Positions 53,694 through 62,382 are shown, counted from the first letter of the stretch. The stretch: 64,000 nt of DNA from Candidatus Cacconaster equi (GCA_018065895.1 JAGHSK010000027.1:62001-126000); one strand, 5' to 3'. Made by a program: numbers and translations. Notes: generated by a model not told the origin, from the letters alone.

Positions 53694-54606
53694 CAAGCTT
53701 CCAGAAATCGTAAAAATTGAACCACTGCCGCGGATATTTCAGCACCATCTGCTCAAGATACCTCACATAAGCCTCCGCAAGCGCTTCCGCTATCTCACCC
53801 GGGCGCTTGTCCTCACGGTCAACATCAAGCCTGCGTGTGTATACTCTATATGCTCTTTTTCCCTCCTTCATCGTGAAGATGCCAACCATATCGCAACCAG
53901 TTCTGGCAGCGAGAGTGAAAGCGCCTATCGGGAAACGGGCCGGGGCTCCGAGGAACATGGTCTGATAGTATTTCGAAGAGCCGAAGAGACGGTCACATGG
54001 CATCGAAACAACCTCCCCGACATCAAGGGCGGCCTTTATGGCGAAGAGATGCGACATATCGTCCGATACGGGAATCATCTTCACGCCGTGCGATTCCATA
54101 GCCTTGGCGCGTCTGCTCTGAAGACCCTCATTCTCCCCGCCATAGACAACGGCGTTCACTGAAATGTTGTCCATTCCCAGAAGATATCCCGTCATCTCCA
54201 TGCTGCCGACATGGGCGCCGGCCAACACACACCCCTTCTTCTGGTCAAAGTACCCAACCAGCTGGTCCGTACCGTCAATGCTTATGTCAAGTCCTTCCGC
54301 ACCTCTGTTGAAAAAACGGAAACGGTCAAACATCATATGGCCAAAGATTCTATGAGTCTGATAGGCATTTCCCAAAGCCCGTCCTTTTCCATATCCGAGC
54401 CTCTCGATAAAATATTTGTATGTGGCGGCAAAGCCCTTCATATTGAAAGGCAGATAAAAAGGCAGCGCCACATCCATCAGCAGATATGACGCTCCGACAG
54501 AGAGACGGCCAAGCAGGGAAATCAGAATTTTCTGACCCCAATCACCGCCGTTGGTACGTCCCGTCCAGGCGCGGCTACTTTCCGTTTTCCGCAGCTTTCC
54601 TTTCAA
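53686..54606 (-). CDS. LpxL/HtrB-type acyltransferase of the cluster
   Basis: A 306-residue membrane-associated acyltransferase with the HX4E catalytic pair H132/E137 in AGAHVGSMEM and the conserved tail YPRQWFNFYDFW. The N-terminal block AWTGRTNGGDWGQ is the usual start of the acyltransferases of aryl-polyene clusters, which likely attach the finished chain to a glycerol or glucosamine lipid. The gene begins 32 bases inside the preceding ACP gene; this is the only start that keeps the AWTGRT block. Confidence 0.86.
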   Translation of the reverse strand: MKGKLRKTESSRAWTGRTNGGDWGQKILISLLGRLSVGASYLLMDVALPFYLPFNMKGFAATYKYFIERLGYGKGRALGNAYQTHRIFGHMMFDRFRFFNRGAEGLDISIDGTDQLVGYFDQKKGCVLAGAHVGSMEMTGYLLGMDNISVNAVVYGGENEGLQSRRAKAMESHGVKMIPVSDDMSHLFAIKAALDVGEVVSMPCDRLFGSSKYYQTMFLGAPARFPIGAFTLAARTGCDMVGIFTMKEGKRAYRVYTRRLDVDREDKRPGEIAEALAEAYVRYLEQMVLKYPRQWFNFYDFWKLDE

Positions 54607-54829
54607 TGTAGTCGTAGAACTGGCCGAGAGTGTTCACTTCCGACATATCTTCAGCCTTTATCTTGAATTTGAAAATATTCTCAACTATTACGACGATGTC
54701 CACGAAGTCAAGGCTGTCAATGCCCAAATCACGTTTCAGCTGAGCTTCCGGCTTCAGCAACTTCGCATCAACCTCCAGATCCTCCGAAATGAACTTGTTT
54801 ACAGTTTTTATTATCTCTTCCTTAGTCAT
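54575..54829 (-). CDS. Acyl carrier protein (cluster ACP 1)
   Basis: An 84-residue carrier protein of the FabC/AcpP type with attachment serine S39 in RDLGIDSLDFVD and acidic helix II. It starts 6 bases after the upstream ketosynthase. The FKFKIKAEDM segment is typical of ACPs in these clusters. Together with ACP 2 it gives the two-ACP composition seen in aryl-polyene pathways. Confidence 0.94.
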   Translation of the reverse strand: MTKEEIIKTVNKFISEDLEVDAKLLKPEAQLKRDLGIDSLDFVDIVVIVENIFKFKIKAEDMSEVNTLGQFYDYIERKAAENGK

Positions 54830-54835
54830 ATCGAG

Positions 54836-56056
54836 TTATTTGATATTTTTTACGACCAGCGTACTGTTCGTCCCGCCGAATCCGAACGAATTCGAAAGGC
54901 AGACGTCAAGCGCAGCATCTGAAGGACTCTTCACTATGTCAAGACCTCCGGTATATTGGTCAGGTTTCTCAAAATTTATGTTTGGGGCAATGAATCCGCC
55001 CTTCATCATCAGGACTGTATATATCGTTTCGCTTGCGCCCGCCATCCAGCACTCGTGTCCGGTCATTGACTTGGTCGAACTGACGGGAACGGTATGCGGA
55101 CCGAATATACGCTGTATAGCCTCAGCCTCGGCTGCGTCCCCAAGCACTGTGGAGGTCGCATGCGCATTGATATAATCTATTTCTTTCGAAGAAACACCCG
55201 CATCGGCAAGGGCACGGAGCATTGATGCCTGAGCCCCGTCCACACACGGTTTTGATATGCTTCCCCCATTTGATGAGAAGCCGTAACCCGCAATTTCCGC
55301 ATATATCTTCGCTCCCCTCCTGACAGCATGCTCGTATTCTTCCAGGATAACGGTCGCTGCGCCTCCGCTCGGAACCAATCCGTCACGGGAAGCATCGAAC
55401 GGACGGGACGCACGGGCAGGGTCAGATATTCTGACGGAGAATGTTCCAAGACCGTCAAAACTGCTCATACTAAAAGGGTTGATTTCCTGGGCTCCACCAC
55501 AGATCAGCATATCCTGCATACCGCTTCTGATGCACATAGCCCCCAATCCGATAGCATGGGCGCCACTGGCGCAAGCGGCACTGACAGTAAGACTAATCCC
55601 CTTGAGAGAGAATATCATTGCAAGATTCATCGACACTGTGGAGTTCATCGACCTGAATATTGATGCAGAACCAACCATCTGAGTGTCACCCGCCTGCTTT
55701 ATCGTCTCATATCCCTCTATCACGGCATCCGCACAGGAGTCGTTGCCGTACAGCACCCCGACTTCATTCCCCTGCAGATACTCTTCGCTTATGAGGGCAT
55801 CGGCAAGAGCGTTTTTGGTCGCCACGTATGCGTATTTTCCCTGTTCGGCCAGATATATCCGTTTATGACGTTCCAGAACATCTTTCAGGTCAGGCACCTT
55901 CACTATTCCCGTCAAAGGAGAGCGGAACCCGCACGCTGTCCTGGCAGGATCAACTCCGATACCGGACCTGCCGGCACGGAGGGACGCCTCCACCTCGTCA
56001 AGCGTGACGCCGATGCAGGAATAAATCCCCATTCCGGTAATTACCACTCTTCTCAT
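54836..56056 (-). CDS. Beta-ketoacyl-ACP synthase, FabB/FabF-like
   Basis: A 406-residue condensing enzyme with an intact triad: C162 in VSAACASGAHA, H299 in NAHATSTVLGD and H334 in MTGHECWMAGA. The GMGIYSC N-terminus is of the standard kind. It is the second gene of the cluster, 12 bases after the ketoreductase, and with it and ACP 1 would make a complete condensation and reduction unit. By analogy to aryl-polyene pathways it could take part in starter-to-chain elongation. Confidence 0.94.
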   Translation of the reverse strand: MRRVVITGMGIYSCIGVTLDEVEASLRAGRSGIGVDPARTACGFRSPLTGIVKVPDLKDVLERHKRIYLAEQGKYAYVATKNALADALISEEYLQGNEVGVLYGNDSCADAVIEGYETIKQAGDTQMVGSASIFRSMNSTVSMNLAMIFSLKGISLTVSAACASGAHAIGLGAMCIRSGMQDMLICGGAQEINPFSMSSFDGLGTFSVRISDPARASRPFDASRDGLVPSGGAATVILEEYEHAVRRGAKIYAEIAGYGFSSNGGSISKPCVDGAQASMLRALADAGVSSKEIDYINAHATSTVLGDAAEAEAIQRIFGPHTVPVSSTKSMTGHECWMAGASETIYTVLMMKGGFIAPNINFEKPDQYTGGLDIVKSPSDAALDVCLSNSFGFGGTNSTLVVKNIK

Positions 56057-56068
56057 GCCTGAACCCGA

Positions 56069-56800
56069 CTATGTATAGAGGCCTCCGTTGACGGAAATCA
56101 CCTCACCCGTTATATACGAAGCGCCGTCTGAAACAAGGAAGCCCACCAGTGAAGCCACCTCCTCCGGTTTGCCGAAACGGCCAGCCGGAATTGCCCTGAC
56201 ATATTCATCGCGGCTGACCGATTCCGTCATATCCGTCTCAATGAATCCGGGAGCGACAGCATTGACCGTCACATTGCGCACCGCCGACTCCTGAGCCAAA
56301 GCCTTTGTCATTCCGATCAAGGCAGCCTTTGACGATGAATAGTTCGCCTGTCCCGGAAGGCCTTTTATTCCTGACAGGGAGGATATATTCACAATCCTTC
56401 CCCAACGCTTTGTAAGCATATTCTTGAGCAGCCTTCTCGTAGTATAGAAGGCGCTGTTCAGATTCGTAGCCAGGACCTTGTCCCACTGCTCGTTGTTCAT
56501 GAACACCATAAGGGTGTCCTGCCTGATTCCGGCATTGTTGACAAGAACCGAGATATACTCAGAAGGATGCTCCTCCTCCCACTTCCCGAGAGCAGCATCA
56601 ACCTGCGCGGAAGATGAGACGTCGAACGGAAGAAGCTCCGCAGTGCCGCCGTTCGCCGCTATTTCATCGGCGAGGGCCTGTGCAGAGTCCCGGCTGCTTT
56701 TATAGTTGATTATGACAGAGAATCCCTGCGAAGCAAGCTGTCTGCATATCGCAGCGCCAATGCCTCGTCCGCCTCCAGTAACCAATGCATATTTTACCAT
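56069..56800 (-). CDS. 3-oxoacyl-ACP reductase (FabG-like), first gene of the cluster
   Basis: NADPH-dependent ketoreductase of the short-chain dehydrogenase family; reduces the 3-keto group after each condensation. The 243-residue protein has the cofactor loop TGGGRGIG (8-15), NNAG (88-91), catalytic S140, Y154 and K158 in NYSSSKAA, and the VNAVAPGFIETDM substrate loop. It is the first gene of the cluster and lies just downstream of a perfect 14-bp inverted repeat and two overlapping -7 elements. Confidence 0.95.
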   Translation of the reverse strand: MVKYALVTGGGRGIGAAICRQLASQGFSVIINYKSSRDSAQALADEIAANGGTAELLPFDVSSSAQVDAALGKWEEEHPSEYISVLVNNAGIRQDTLMVFMNNEQWDKVLATNLNSAFYTTRRLLKNMLTKRWGRIVNISSLSGIKGLPGQANYSSSKAALIGMTKALAQESAVRNVTVNAVAPGFIETDMTESVSRDEYVRAIPAGRFGKPEEVASLVGFLVSDGASYITGEVISVNGGLYT

Positions 56801-56806
56801 ACGAAA

Positions 56807-56861
56807 GTACGATTATACCTGTGAGTCCACATAATACGGACAATCTAAGGTATAATCGTAC
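56807..56861. promoter_or_regulatory. Perfect 14-bp inverted repeat in the cluster promoter region
   Basis: GTACGATTATACCT at 56807-56820 and its exact complement AGGTATAATCGTAC at 56848-56861 are separated by 27 bases, with a second small pair GTCC/GGAC inside. The right arm touches the -7 element, and the left arm lies 7 bases before the fabG-like ATG. It could be a repressor or activator operator, or fold in the message leader. No T-run follows, so it is not a simple terminator. Confidence 0.75.
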
Positions 56862-56877
56862 AAATATAGCAAAAATA
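56861..56877 (-). promoter_or_regulatory. Tandem -7 elements of the biosynthetic cluster
   Basis: On the minus strand TATTTTTG (56877-56870) and TATATTTG (56868-56861) both fit TAnnTTTG and stand one base apart. They lie 61-77 bases before the ATG. No clear -33 element is seen at the ideal distance, which would be consistent with need for an activator. Confidence 0.55.
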
Positions 56878-56890
56878 CGGCTACAAAACC

Positions 56891-57616
56891 TTAATTCTTG
56901 CGATAAGAGAAGAATTTGTCGAGAAATTCCTCAGTACACTCGGCGGCATCCCCACCGTGCTTGTATTGAGGGCAATGCTTGAACGTTATGTCACATCCCT
57001 GAGCCTTGAGCTCCTCCACGTCGGCGGTAGTGTCATCTTCATCCGAAGTATTGAAGAAATATACGGGAATGGTCACCTTGTGCGGCACACTGCATGACAT
57101 AGGCATAGCCACTGCAAAGAGTTCGGGATGCATCTGAGCATAGTCCCAGGTTCCGACACCGCCGTCAGACGAACCGGCGAGATATATGCGGTTCGTGTCA
57201 ACAAGGCCCTTGTCCACGTAATCGTCGATTATCCTCTTGACATCTCCCCAGCAATCTCTCCAGTGCACCGGATGGTCCACTCCGGCCCTATGGCATACCG
57301 GGAACAGCGCAATGGCCTTGATATTCTTCTTCTGAAGATAGTTGAGTACGCTATCGTCAGCCGCGCAGCAGTCCAGATGGTTGAATTCGAAAAGATCGTG
57401 CTTGGCAACGTCGTGAACGCCTCCGTGAAGCCAGAGGAACAATATTGATTGTCCGTCCAGCTCCTGGTGGATGTTCACCACCTTGCAAGGTACGTTGTAG
57501 ATAAATTCCCCGTTAGGCATTGCGGTTTCCGGAGCCGTTTCGGAGTTTTTGCAGGATACGAGCAGTGCGGCCAATACCATCGAGGCTGTCGCGACCGCGA
57601 GAAGGTTCAGTTTCAT
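56891..57616 (-). CDS. Lipoprotein alpha/beta-hydrolase (esterase/depolymerase type)
   Basis: A 241-residue protein with a lipoprotein signal (ALLVSC, acceptor C22) and an alpha/beta-hydrolase fold of the PHB-depolymerase or dienelactone-hydrolase type. The nucleophile elbow is AGSSDGGV (GxSxG), with a hydrophobic strand before it. The segments FLWLHGGVHD and YKHGGDAAEC give the oxyanion loop and the putative catalytic histidine. It has several cysteines that may form disulfides. It ends 90 bases upstream of the cluster and has its own -7 element, so it is probably not part of it. Confidence 0.8.
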   Translation of the reverse strand: MKLNLLAVATASMVLAALLVSCKNSETAPETAMPNGEFIYNVPCKVVNIHQELDGQSILFLWLHGGVHDVAKHDLFEFNHLDCCAADDSVLNYLQKKNIKAIALFPVCHRAGVDHPVHWRDCWGDVKRIIDDYVDKGLVDTNRIYLAGSSDGGVGTWDYAQMHPELFAVAMPMSCSVPHKVTIPVYFFNTSDEDDTTADVEELKAQGCDITFKHCPQYKHGGDAAECTEEFLDKFFSYRKN

Positions 57617-57639
57617 ATCAGATTTATGTTAATTCTTTT

Positions 57640-57647
57640 CAAAGGTA
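57640..57647 (-). promoter_or_regulatory. -7 promoter element of the lipoprotein hydrolase gene
   Basis: TACCTTTG on the minus strand fits TAnnTTTG and lies 23 bases before the ATG. No -33 element is seen. Confidence 0.5.
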
Positions 57648-57683
57648 CTTTGTATTATCGGATTTTCGTTGGCTATTTTTAAC

Positions 57684-57691
57684 TATTTTTG
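57684..57691 (+). promoter_or_regulatory. -7 promoter element of the TIGR02172-like kinase gene
   Basis: TATTTTTG fits TAnnTTTG and lies 22 bases before the ATG at 57714. A TTG lies 12 bases upstream, closer than the normal spacing. Confidence 0.5.
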
Positions 57692-57713
57692 TAAAAATTA
57701 TCAACAAAGCACA

Positions 57714-58538
57714 ATGGAAGCAATCCGCATTGACCTGAACGACTTCATCCACGACGGAGAAGGAGGCATAGGAGAAAGTCTTATACACAAAACCGACAGC
57801 AGCCTGATGCTCAAACTATATAATGCCACGGCACTCAGATCCGACATTGAGAGCGAACTCGAGCTTGCCAACAAAGTATACAAACTTGGCATACCCACAC
57901 CGAAACCGGGCAAATTCGTTACCGACGGAAACGGCAGATACGGGATGCTCTTCGAGAGAATGGTCGGGAAGATATCATTTTCCAGAGCCACGGGAGAGAA
58001 CCCCGCTGAAACCGAAAAATATGCAAGACGATTCGCAAGACTCTGCAAGTCCCTCCATTCCACCGAAGTGCCGGAAGGAATGTTTCCCGACATAAAGGAA
58101 TTCTACCGCGATCTGCTCAAATCCAGGCCGGAGATCTACTCCGAAGCAGAAACAAAGCGCATCAATGAAGTGATTGACAACGCCCCGGATGGCAAAACCG
58201 CCATACACGGAGACCTTCATTTCGCCAACGCGCTGATGGTGGGAGAGAGAGATGTCTTCATCGATTTGGGAGATTTCTGCTGCGGTGCTCCGGAATTCGA
58301 CCTGGGGATGGTGCTTTTCACCTGTCTCTATGAAAACGAAGCATTCCTGCGCGACGTCTACCATATGGATTTCGACACAGCGAAGAAATTCTGGATCTTC
58401 TTCGTCAAGGAATACTACGGAGAAGACGCAGATCCCCTCCAAATTGAAAAGAATCTGCGCCCCTATGCCATGCTCAAGCTCCTGATAATCGAGCACTATT
58501 TCGGCGCGTTGCAGGAGTACCGCTGGCTCTTCAATTAA
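57714..58538 (+). CDS. Aminoglycoside-phosphotransferase-fold kinase (TIGR02172-like)
   Basis: A 274-residue protein kinase-like fold enzyme of the APH/choline kinase superfamily. The catalytic loop is H165-G-D167-L-H-F-A-N172 and the metal-binding aspartate D184 lies in FIDLGDF. The N-terminal lobe has GIGESLIHK and the later MLKLY with the presumed ATP lysine. It fits the TIGR02172 family (first noted in Fibrobacter), whose substrate is unknown. I start at the ATG at 57714. The 3' end overlaps the convergent serine hydrolase gene by 8 bases. It is unlikely to be a resistance gene, given the family's wide housekeeping occurrence. Confidence 0.8.
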   Translation: MEAIRIDLNDFIHDGEGGIGESLIHKTDSSLMLKLYNATALRSDIESELELANKVYKLGIPTPKPGKFVTDGNGRYGMLFERMVGKISFSRATGENPAETEKYARRFARLCKSLHSTEVPEGMFPDIKEFYRDLLKSRPEIYSEAETKRINEVIDNAPDGKTAIHGDLHFANALMVGERDVFIDLGDFCCGAPEFDLGMVLFTCLYENEAFLRDVYHMDFDTAKKFWIFFVKEYYGEDADPLQIEKNLRPYAMLKLLIIEHYFGALQEYRWLFN

Positions 58539-59574
58539 GCTGTTCCAAAGCCGGAAGCAGCCATTTCCAGACAATGTCAAGATATGGCTGGTAGAGGGTC
58601 GAATCAGTTGTCAGCACTATCACTGCATCGTGCTCCGGCATAACAATGATATACTGACCTTCCGAGCCGTCGGCACGTGCGCCGCCGGGACTGCACATCC
58701 ACATGAAATAGCCGTAGCCCTTCGTCCAATCAGCCCTTTTGTCATATGGCCGGTCTGTTCTGACCTGAAGGCGCATCATCTCCCCGACCCATTCGGCCGG
58801 AAGGATCTCTCTCCCCTTCCACCTGCCGGAATTCAGAAGCAGCTGGCCCATCCTGGCCATATCCTCCGTTTTGAGATAAAGCCCCCAGCCTCCGCAGTTT
58901 ATTCCCTGAGGACTCTCTTCCCACAAGGGCTTTTCAATGCGCAGAGGCTTGAACAGGCGCGGCTCAAGATAATCCACAACCTTTTCGCCCGTGACCTTCT
59001 GAAGAATTGCCGAAACCATATATGTACCCAAGGAGTTGTAAGCGAAATAGGTACCCGGTTCGTGGTCAACAGGCCAGGCCAGGAAACCTTCCACCCAATC
59101 GCCATTTCCCTCGCGTACGGATGAAGCCTCACGCGACTGTCCGCAGGTCATCGTCAGCAAATCTCTCACAGTCATTGCCGCAAGGTTTTCGCCAACCTTC
59201 TCAGGGAGCTTGTCGGGGAAGAAACTTATGACCTTGTCTTCAAGATTCAGCCTTCCCTCCGATATCGCCATGCCGGCAGCCGCCGCAACGAAAGTCTTGC
59301 TGACTGAGTGCATAATGTGGGGGATTTCCGGAGCGGCTCCATTCATCCACCTGCTGCCGACCACCTTTCCATGTTTGAGCAGCATAACGCTATGTAACAC
59401 GATGTGGTCCGGCGCTACCGGACTCATCTGCGTTGCAGCCACGAAGCTGTCGATGGCGGCCTCAATCCCGGCATTCCTGCCAGCCCGCCTGAGAGCGGCT
59501 TCGCATTCACACCATTCCGTGAAGGAGAGCAGCAGTACAACAGTCAGTGCAATTGTATTGAAAACGGATTTCAT
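58531..59574 (-). CDS. Exported serine hydrolase, class C beta-lactamase/DD-peptidase family
   Basis: A 347-residue penicillin-binding-protein-fold hydrolase with a signal peptide (about residues 1-25). The catalytic SxxK is S90-V-S-K93 in MHSVSKTF, the YxN motif is in FAYNSLG near residue 198, and the final block is the HxG-like EGQYIIVMP. Family members include esterases, D-aminopeptidases and DD-peptidases; true beta-lactamase activity is not implied. The long upstream frame belongs to the terminator and aminotransferase overlap and is not coding; the ATG at 59572-59574 starts the signal peptide. Confidence 0.86.
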   Translation of the reverse strand: MKSVFNTIALTVVLLLSFTEWCECEAALRRAGRNAGIEAAIDSFVAATQMSPVAPDHIVLHSVMLLKHGKVVGSRWMNGAAPEIPHIMHSVSKTFVAAAAGMAISEGRLNLEDKVISFFPDKLPEKVGENLAAMTVRDLLTMTCGQSREASSVREGNGDWVEGFLAWPVDHEPGTYFAYNSLGTYMVSAILQKVTGEKVVDYLEPRLFKPLRIEKPLWEESPQGINCGGWGLYLKTEDMARMGQLLLNSGRWKGREILPAEWVGEMMRLQVRTDRPYDKRADWTKGYGYFMWMCSPGGARADGSEGQYIIVMPEHDAVIVLTTDSTLYQPYLDIVWKWLLPALEQLN

Positions 59575-59589
59575 CTTGTATTGAGAATT

Positions 59590-59619
59590 AAAAAAGAAGG
59601 TGGCCGCGGAGCCACCTTC
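59590..59619 (-). terminator. Rho-independent terminator of the aminotransferase gene
   Basis: A perfect 9-bp stem (GAAGGTGGC at 59596-59604 with GCCACCTTC at 59611-59619) around a six-base loop, followed on the minus strand by six T residues. It separates the aminotransferase from the serine hydrolase gene. Confidence 0.88.
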
Positions 59620-59638
59620 CTTCAGTTTGCCTGAAAAA

Positions 59639-60838
59639 TTATTTTGTGCGGCCAGGATAAACCTTGAGGGCTTTTTCAAGACAGCGGAGAGCGGCCTTGA
59701 GATCCTCTTCCTTAAGCACGTAAGCCATACGGATCTGGGTTGTGCCCAATCCCTTGGTAGCATAGAAACCGGCCATAGGAGCAACCATTACGGTCTCGCC
59801 ATTGTCATTGAAATCTTCAAGAAGCCATTTTGCAAACTTCTCAGCATCATCTACAGGAAGTTCGGCAGCAGCATAGAATGCGCCCATAGGCTTAGGGCAG
59901 ACAACGCCTTCCATCTTGCTGAGACCTTCGATAAGAACGTCGCGACGGTGGATATACTCGTCACGTACAGCCTTGAAATATGATTTAGGAGCCTTGAGTG
60001 CGCCTTCAGCTGCAATCTGACCATATGCAGGAGAGCAGAGACGTGCCTGGGCATAACGCATTACGGCTGCCATCACCTCCTTGTTCTTTGAAACGAGATA
60101 GCCGATACGGGCACCGCAAAGGCTGTAGCGCTTTGAAACGGAGTCAAGAAGGATGACATTCTGCTCAAGACCAGGAATATGCATGCAAGAGAAGTGAGGA
60201 GCGTCTGTATAGCAGAACTCACGATAAACCTCGTCAGCATAGATGAACAGACCATACTTCTTTGCAATTTCCCCAAGTTCAAGAAGAGCTTCCTTGGTGT
60301 AAAGGCATCCTGTAGGGTTGCCAGGGTTGCAGATGATGATACCTTTTGTCTTAGGAGTGATGTTCTTCTCCACCTCACTCATCGGAGGGAGAGCGAAACC
60401 GTCCTCGATCTTGGTTGTGATAGGTTTGAGCTTGACGTCATTCTGAAGAGCGAATGAGTTGTAATTAGTATAGAAAGGCTCGAATACTATAACCTCGTCA
60501 TCAGGGTTGCAAGTTACTGAAAGTGCAATCTGAAGAGCCTCTGAACCACCATTTGTGATGTTGATGTCAGCAGGTTCGAGATCAATGCCAATGCCTTTGT
60601 AGTATCCTACAAGTCCTTCGCGGAGAGAGTCGTTTCCACCTGATTTAGGATATGCTACAACCTTGAGGTCGTTTTCCTTGACAGCGTTGAGAGCCTCTAC
60701 CGGAGATTCGATGTCCGGCTGGCCGATATTGAGGTGATATACCTTTACTCCTCTCTTCTTTGCTGCGTCTGCGAATGGAACAAGTTTGCGGATAGGTGAT
60801 GCAGGCATTGCCTGAGCCTTTTTAGAAAGTGTTAACAT
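59639..60838 (-). CDS. Class I/II PLP aminotransferase, aspartate-aminotransferase-like
   Basis: A 399-residue fold type I enzyme that probably transfers the amino group between aspartate or another amino acid and 2-oxoglutarate. The PLP lysine lies in LDSVSKRYSLCGARIGY near residue 236; the conserved NPGNPTG, the DEVYREF loop and the C-terminal arginine in GTTQIRMAYV are present. It belongs to the aspartate aminotransferase-like Ib group, whose members also include tyrosine and aromatic aminotransferases, so substrate is not certain. It lies 44 bases after dacB and ends in a strong terminator. Confidence 0.9.
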   Translation of the reverse strand: MLTLSKKAQAMPASPIRKLVPFADAAKKRGVKVYHLNIGQPDIESPVEALNAVKENDLKVVAYPKSGGNDSLREGLVGYYKGIGIDLEPADINITNGGSEALQIALSVTCNPDDEVIVFEPFYTNYNSFALQNDVKLKPITTKIEDGFALPPMSEVEKNITPKTKGIIICNPGNPTGCLYTKEALLELGEIAKKYGLFIYADEVYREFCYTDAPHFSCMHIPGLEQNVILLDSVSKRYSLCGARIGYLVSKNKEVMAAVMRYAQARLCSPAYGQIAAEGALKAPKSYFKAVRDEYIHRRDVLIEGLSKMEGVVCPKPMGAFYAAAELPVDDAEKFAKWLLEDFNDNGETVMVAPMAGFYATKGLGTTQIRMAYVLKEEDLKAALRCLEKALKVYPGRTK

Positions 60839-60882
60839 GATTTGATGTTTATTTATTATATCGTTTGTTATTGTCTGTCATA

Positions 60883-62382
60883 TCATTTGTTGGCTCCATA
60901 ATTGCCGAGAGCCTCAAGGAAGCCTTCAATCTTAGGCTGGACCTTGCCTGTAGGGCAGGAATAGTTGTTGGTAAGAATTGCAAAACGGATGAGCCCCTTC
61001 TTTTTTGAATCCACATAGCCCGCATAGCAACGTACTCCTGAAAGAGAACCGCTCTTGGCGTAAATCGTAGCCTTGACAGCAGGATCTCCGTGACGAAGGA
61101 CCGTACGGAGCGTGCCCGGACGACCAGGACCAGGGAATGAATGCATATACTCCTGGAAATCCTTGTTTTTCGACATCATGTCGTAGAATTTGGTAAAGAA
61201 GCGCGGAGAGACATAGTTCTCACGTGAAAGTCCGCTGCCGTCTCTCTGGGTGTATCCTGTAAGGGAAAGACCTTTTTCCTTGAAATATTTGTTGACAGCC
61301 ATCCTTGTCATCCAGTATGTGACGCCGGTTACTGGCTCGCCTTTCTCCTTCTCAAGAAGTACGCGGCCCACGGTCTTGAAGATGGTCTCTGCAAAGAAGT
61401 TGTTGCTGATGGTGTTGGTAACCTTCACGATTCTGCGGAGTTCCGGTGAAAATGTTTCAGCGATGTAGTTGAGTTCCTCCTGCTGAGGGACAGCCGAAGT
61501 GTATTCAAGTTGATCAACGGTTGTGAATCCTTTGCTGTCAATACCTTGGGATGCAAGGAATTTGTTGAATTCAGAAGCGCAGGTAGCAGGACCGAACTTG
61601 TTTGAGAATGCAATCGTATCGACTCTGCGGTCAACTGCATACGAACCCAGGAATTTTCCGGAAGGTGCGAGAGGAGTTGCATAGAATTCAGTGTTGTCAC
61701 CGCTCTTTGGCTCGCCTGTAACCACGTCCTTGACATCAAATGTCATCTCAGGATCCACTGCATACACTCCCTTTATGGAAACCGGATCGCCCACTTCCAA
61801 ACCCGGAGCAACCTCAAAATATGAAAGGTTCTCGCAGAAATTCAGACCTGTGGTTCCGCTGCCGTAGTCATATCCGATGTCACCGTAGCACCATGTATCA
61901 GGAATGGTCTCGTTCTCGAAGATTCTGTCATCGGCCACGATGCGCCCGTTGATTCTGCGGATGCCGGCATCCCTTATGGCCTGTGCCCAGATTCCGAAAA
62001 TTGAATCGATAGGGAAAGCGATGGTATCACGTGAAGCGAGGGTAGGATCGGCTCCGCCGACAATATAGAGATTGCCGTTGAGAACTCCGTCCTTGATCTG
62101 TCCGTCATATGCGACCTTGGTTGAGAAACGGAAGTCAGGTCCGAGGACCTCATATCCAAGTCCGGTGGTGATAGTCTTCATAGTGGAGGCCGTCAACATT
62201 GGAAGGTCGGCATTCCACGACGCAATCTCCTTACCGTTACGGTCAACAGCAAGAATACCTACAATAGCATTTTGAAGATCAGGATTCGTTTTCATCTGCG
62301 TATCTATGTACGCCTGTACTTTGTTCTGACCGAAACTGAGGGCCGAAACAAGCAATAAAGCTGCCGCTAGGAGTTTTCTCAT
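60883..62382 (-). CDS. dacB: D-alanyl-D-alanine carboxypeptidase/endopeptidase, PBP4 family (S13)
   Basis: Trims the terminal D-alanine and can cut cross-links in peptidoglycan, in the periplasm. The 499-residue protein has a signal peptide (cleavage near FGQ at 17-19), SxxK at S66-T-M-K69 in LTASTMKT, the SxN motif in TNTISNNFFAE, and the KSG triad in IYAKSGSLSG. The large insertion domain between SxxK and SxN is of the usual size. I start at the ATG at 62380-62382, which begins the signal peptide. Confidence 0.93.
   Translation of the reverse strand: MRKLLAAALLLVSALSFGQNKVQAYIDTQMKTNPDLQNAIVGILAVDRNGKEIASWNADLPMLTASTMKTITTGLGYEVLGPDFRFSTKVAYDGQIKDGVLNGNLYIVGGADPTLASRDTIAFPIDSIFGIWAQAIRDAGIRRINGRIVADDRIFENETIPDTWCYGDIGYDYGSGTTGLNFCENLSYFEVAPGLEVGDPVSIKGVYAVDPEMTFDVKDVVTGEPKSGDNTEFYATPLAPSGKFLGSYAVDRRVDTIAFSNKFGPATCASEFNKFLASQGIDSKGFTTVDQLEYTSAVPQQEELNYIAETFSPELRRIVKVTNTISNNFFAETIFKTVGRVLLEKEKGEPVTGVTYWMTRMAVNKYFKEKGLSLTGYTQRDGSGLSRENYVSPRFFTKFYDMMSKNKDFQEYMHSFPGPGRPGTLRTVLRHGDPAVKATIYAKSGSLSGVRCYAGYVDSKKKGLIRFAILTNNYSCPTGKVQPKIEGFLEALGNYGANK

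Noticed and set aside
56807-56861. Inverted repeat as a terminator of the upstream hydrolase gene
   Set aside because: The loop is 27 bases and no T-run follows on the minus strand; position at the promoter fits a regulatory site better.
57714-58538. Aminoglycoside resistance gene
   Set aside because: The APH-fold kinase fits the TIGR02172-like family of unknown substrate; nothing in sequence or context suggests resistance.
58531-59574. Class C beta-lactamase
   Set aside because: Only the general SxxK and YxN motifs are shared; many esterases and peptidases have them, and there is no regulator or mobile context.
59575-59784. Longer N-terminus for the serine hydrolase
   Set aside because: It would run through the aminotransferase terminator hairpin and hide the signal peptide starting at 59574.
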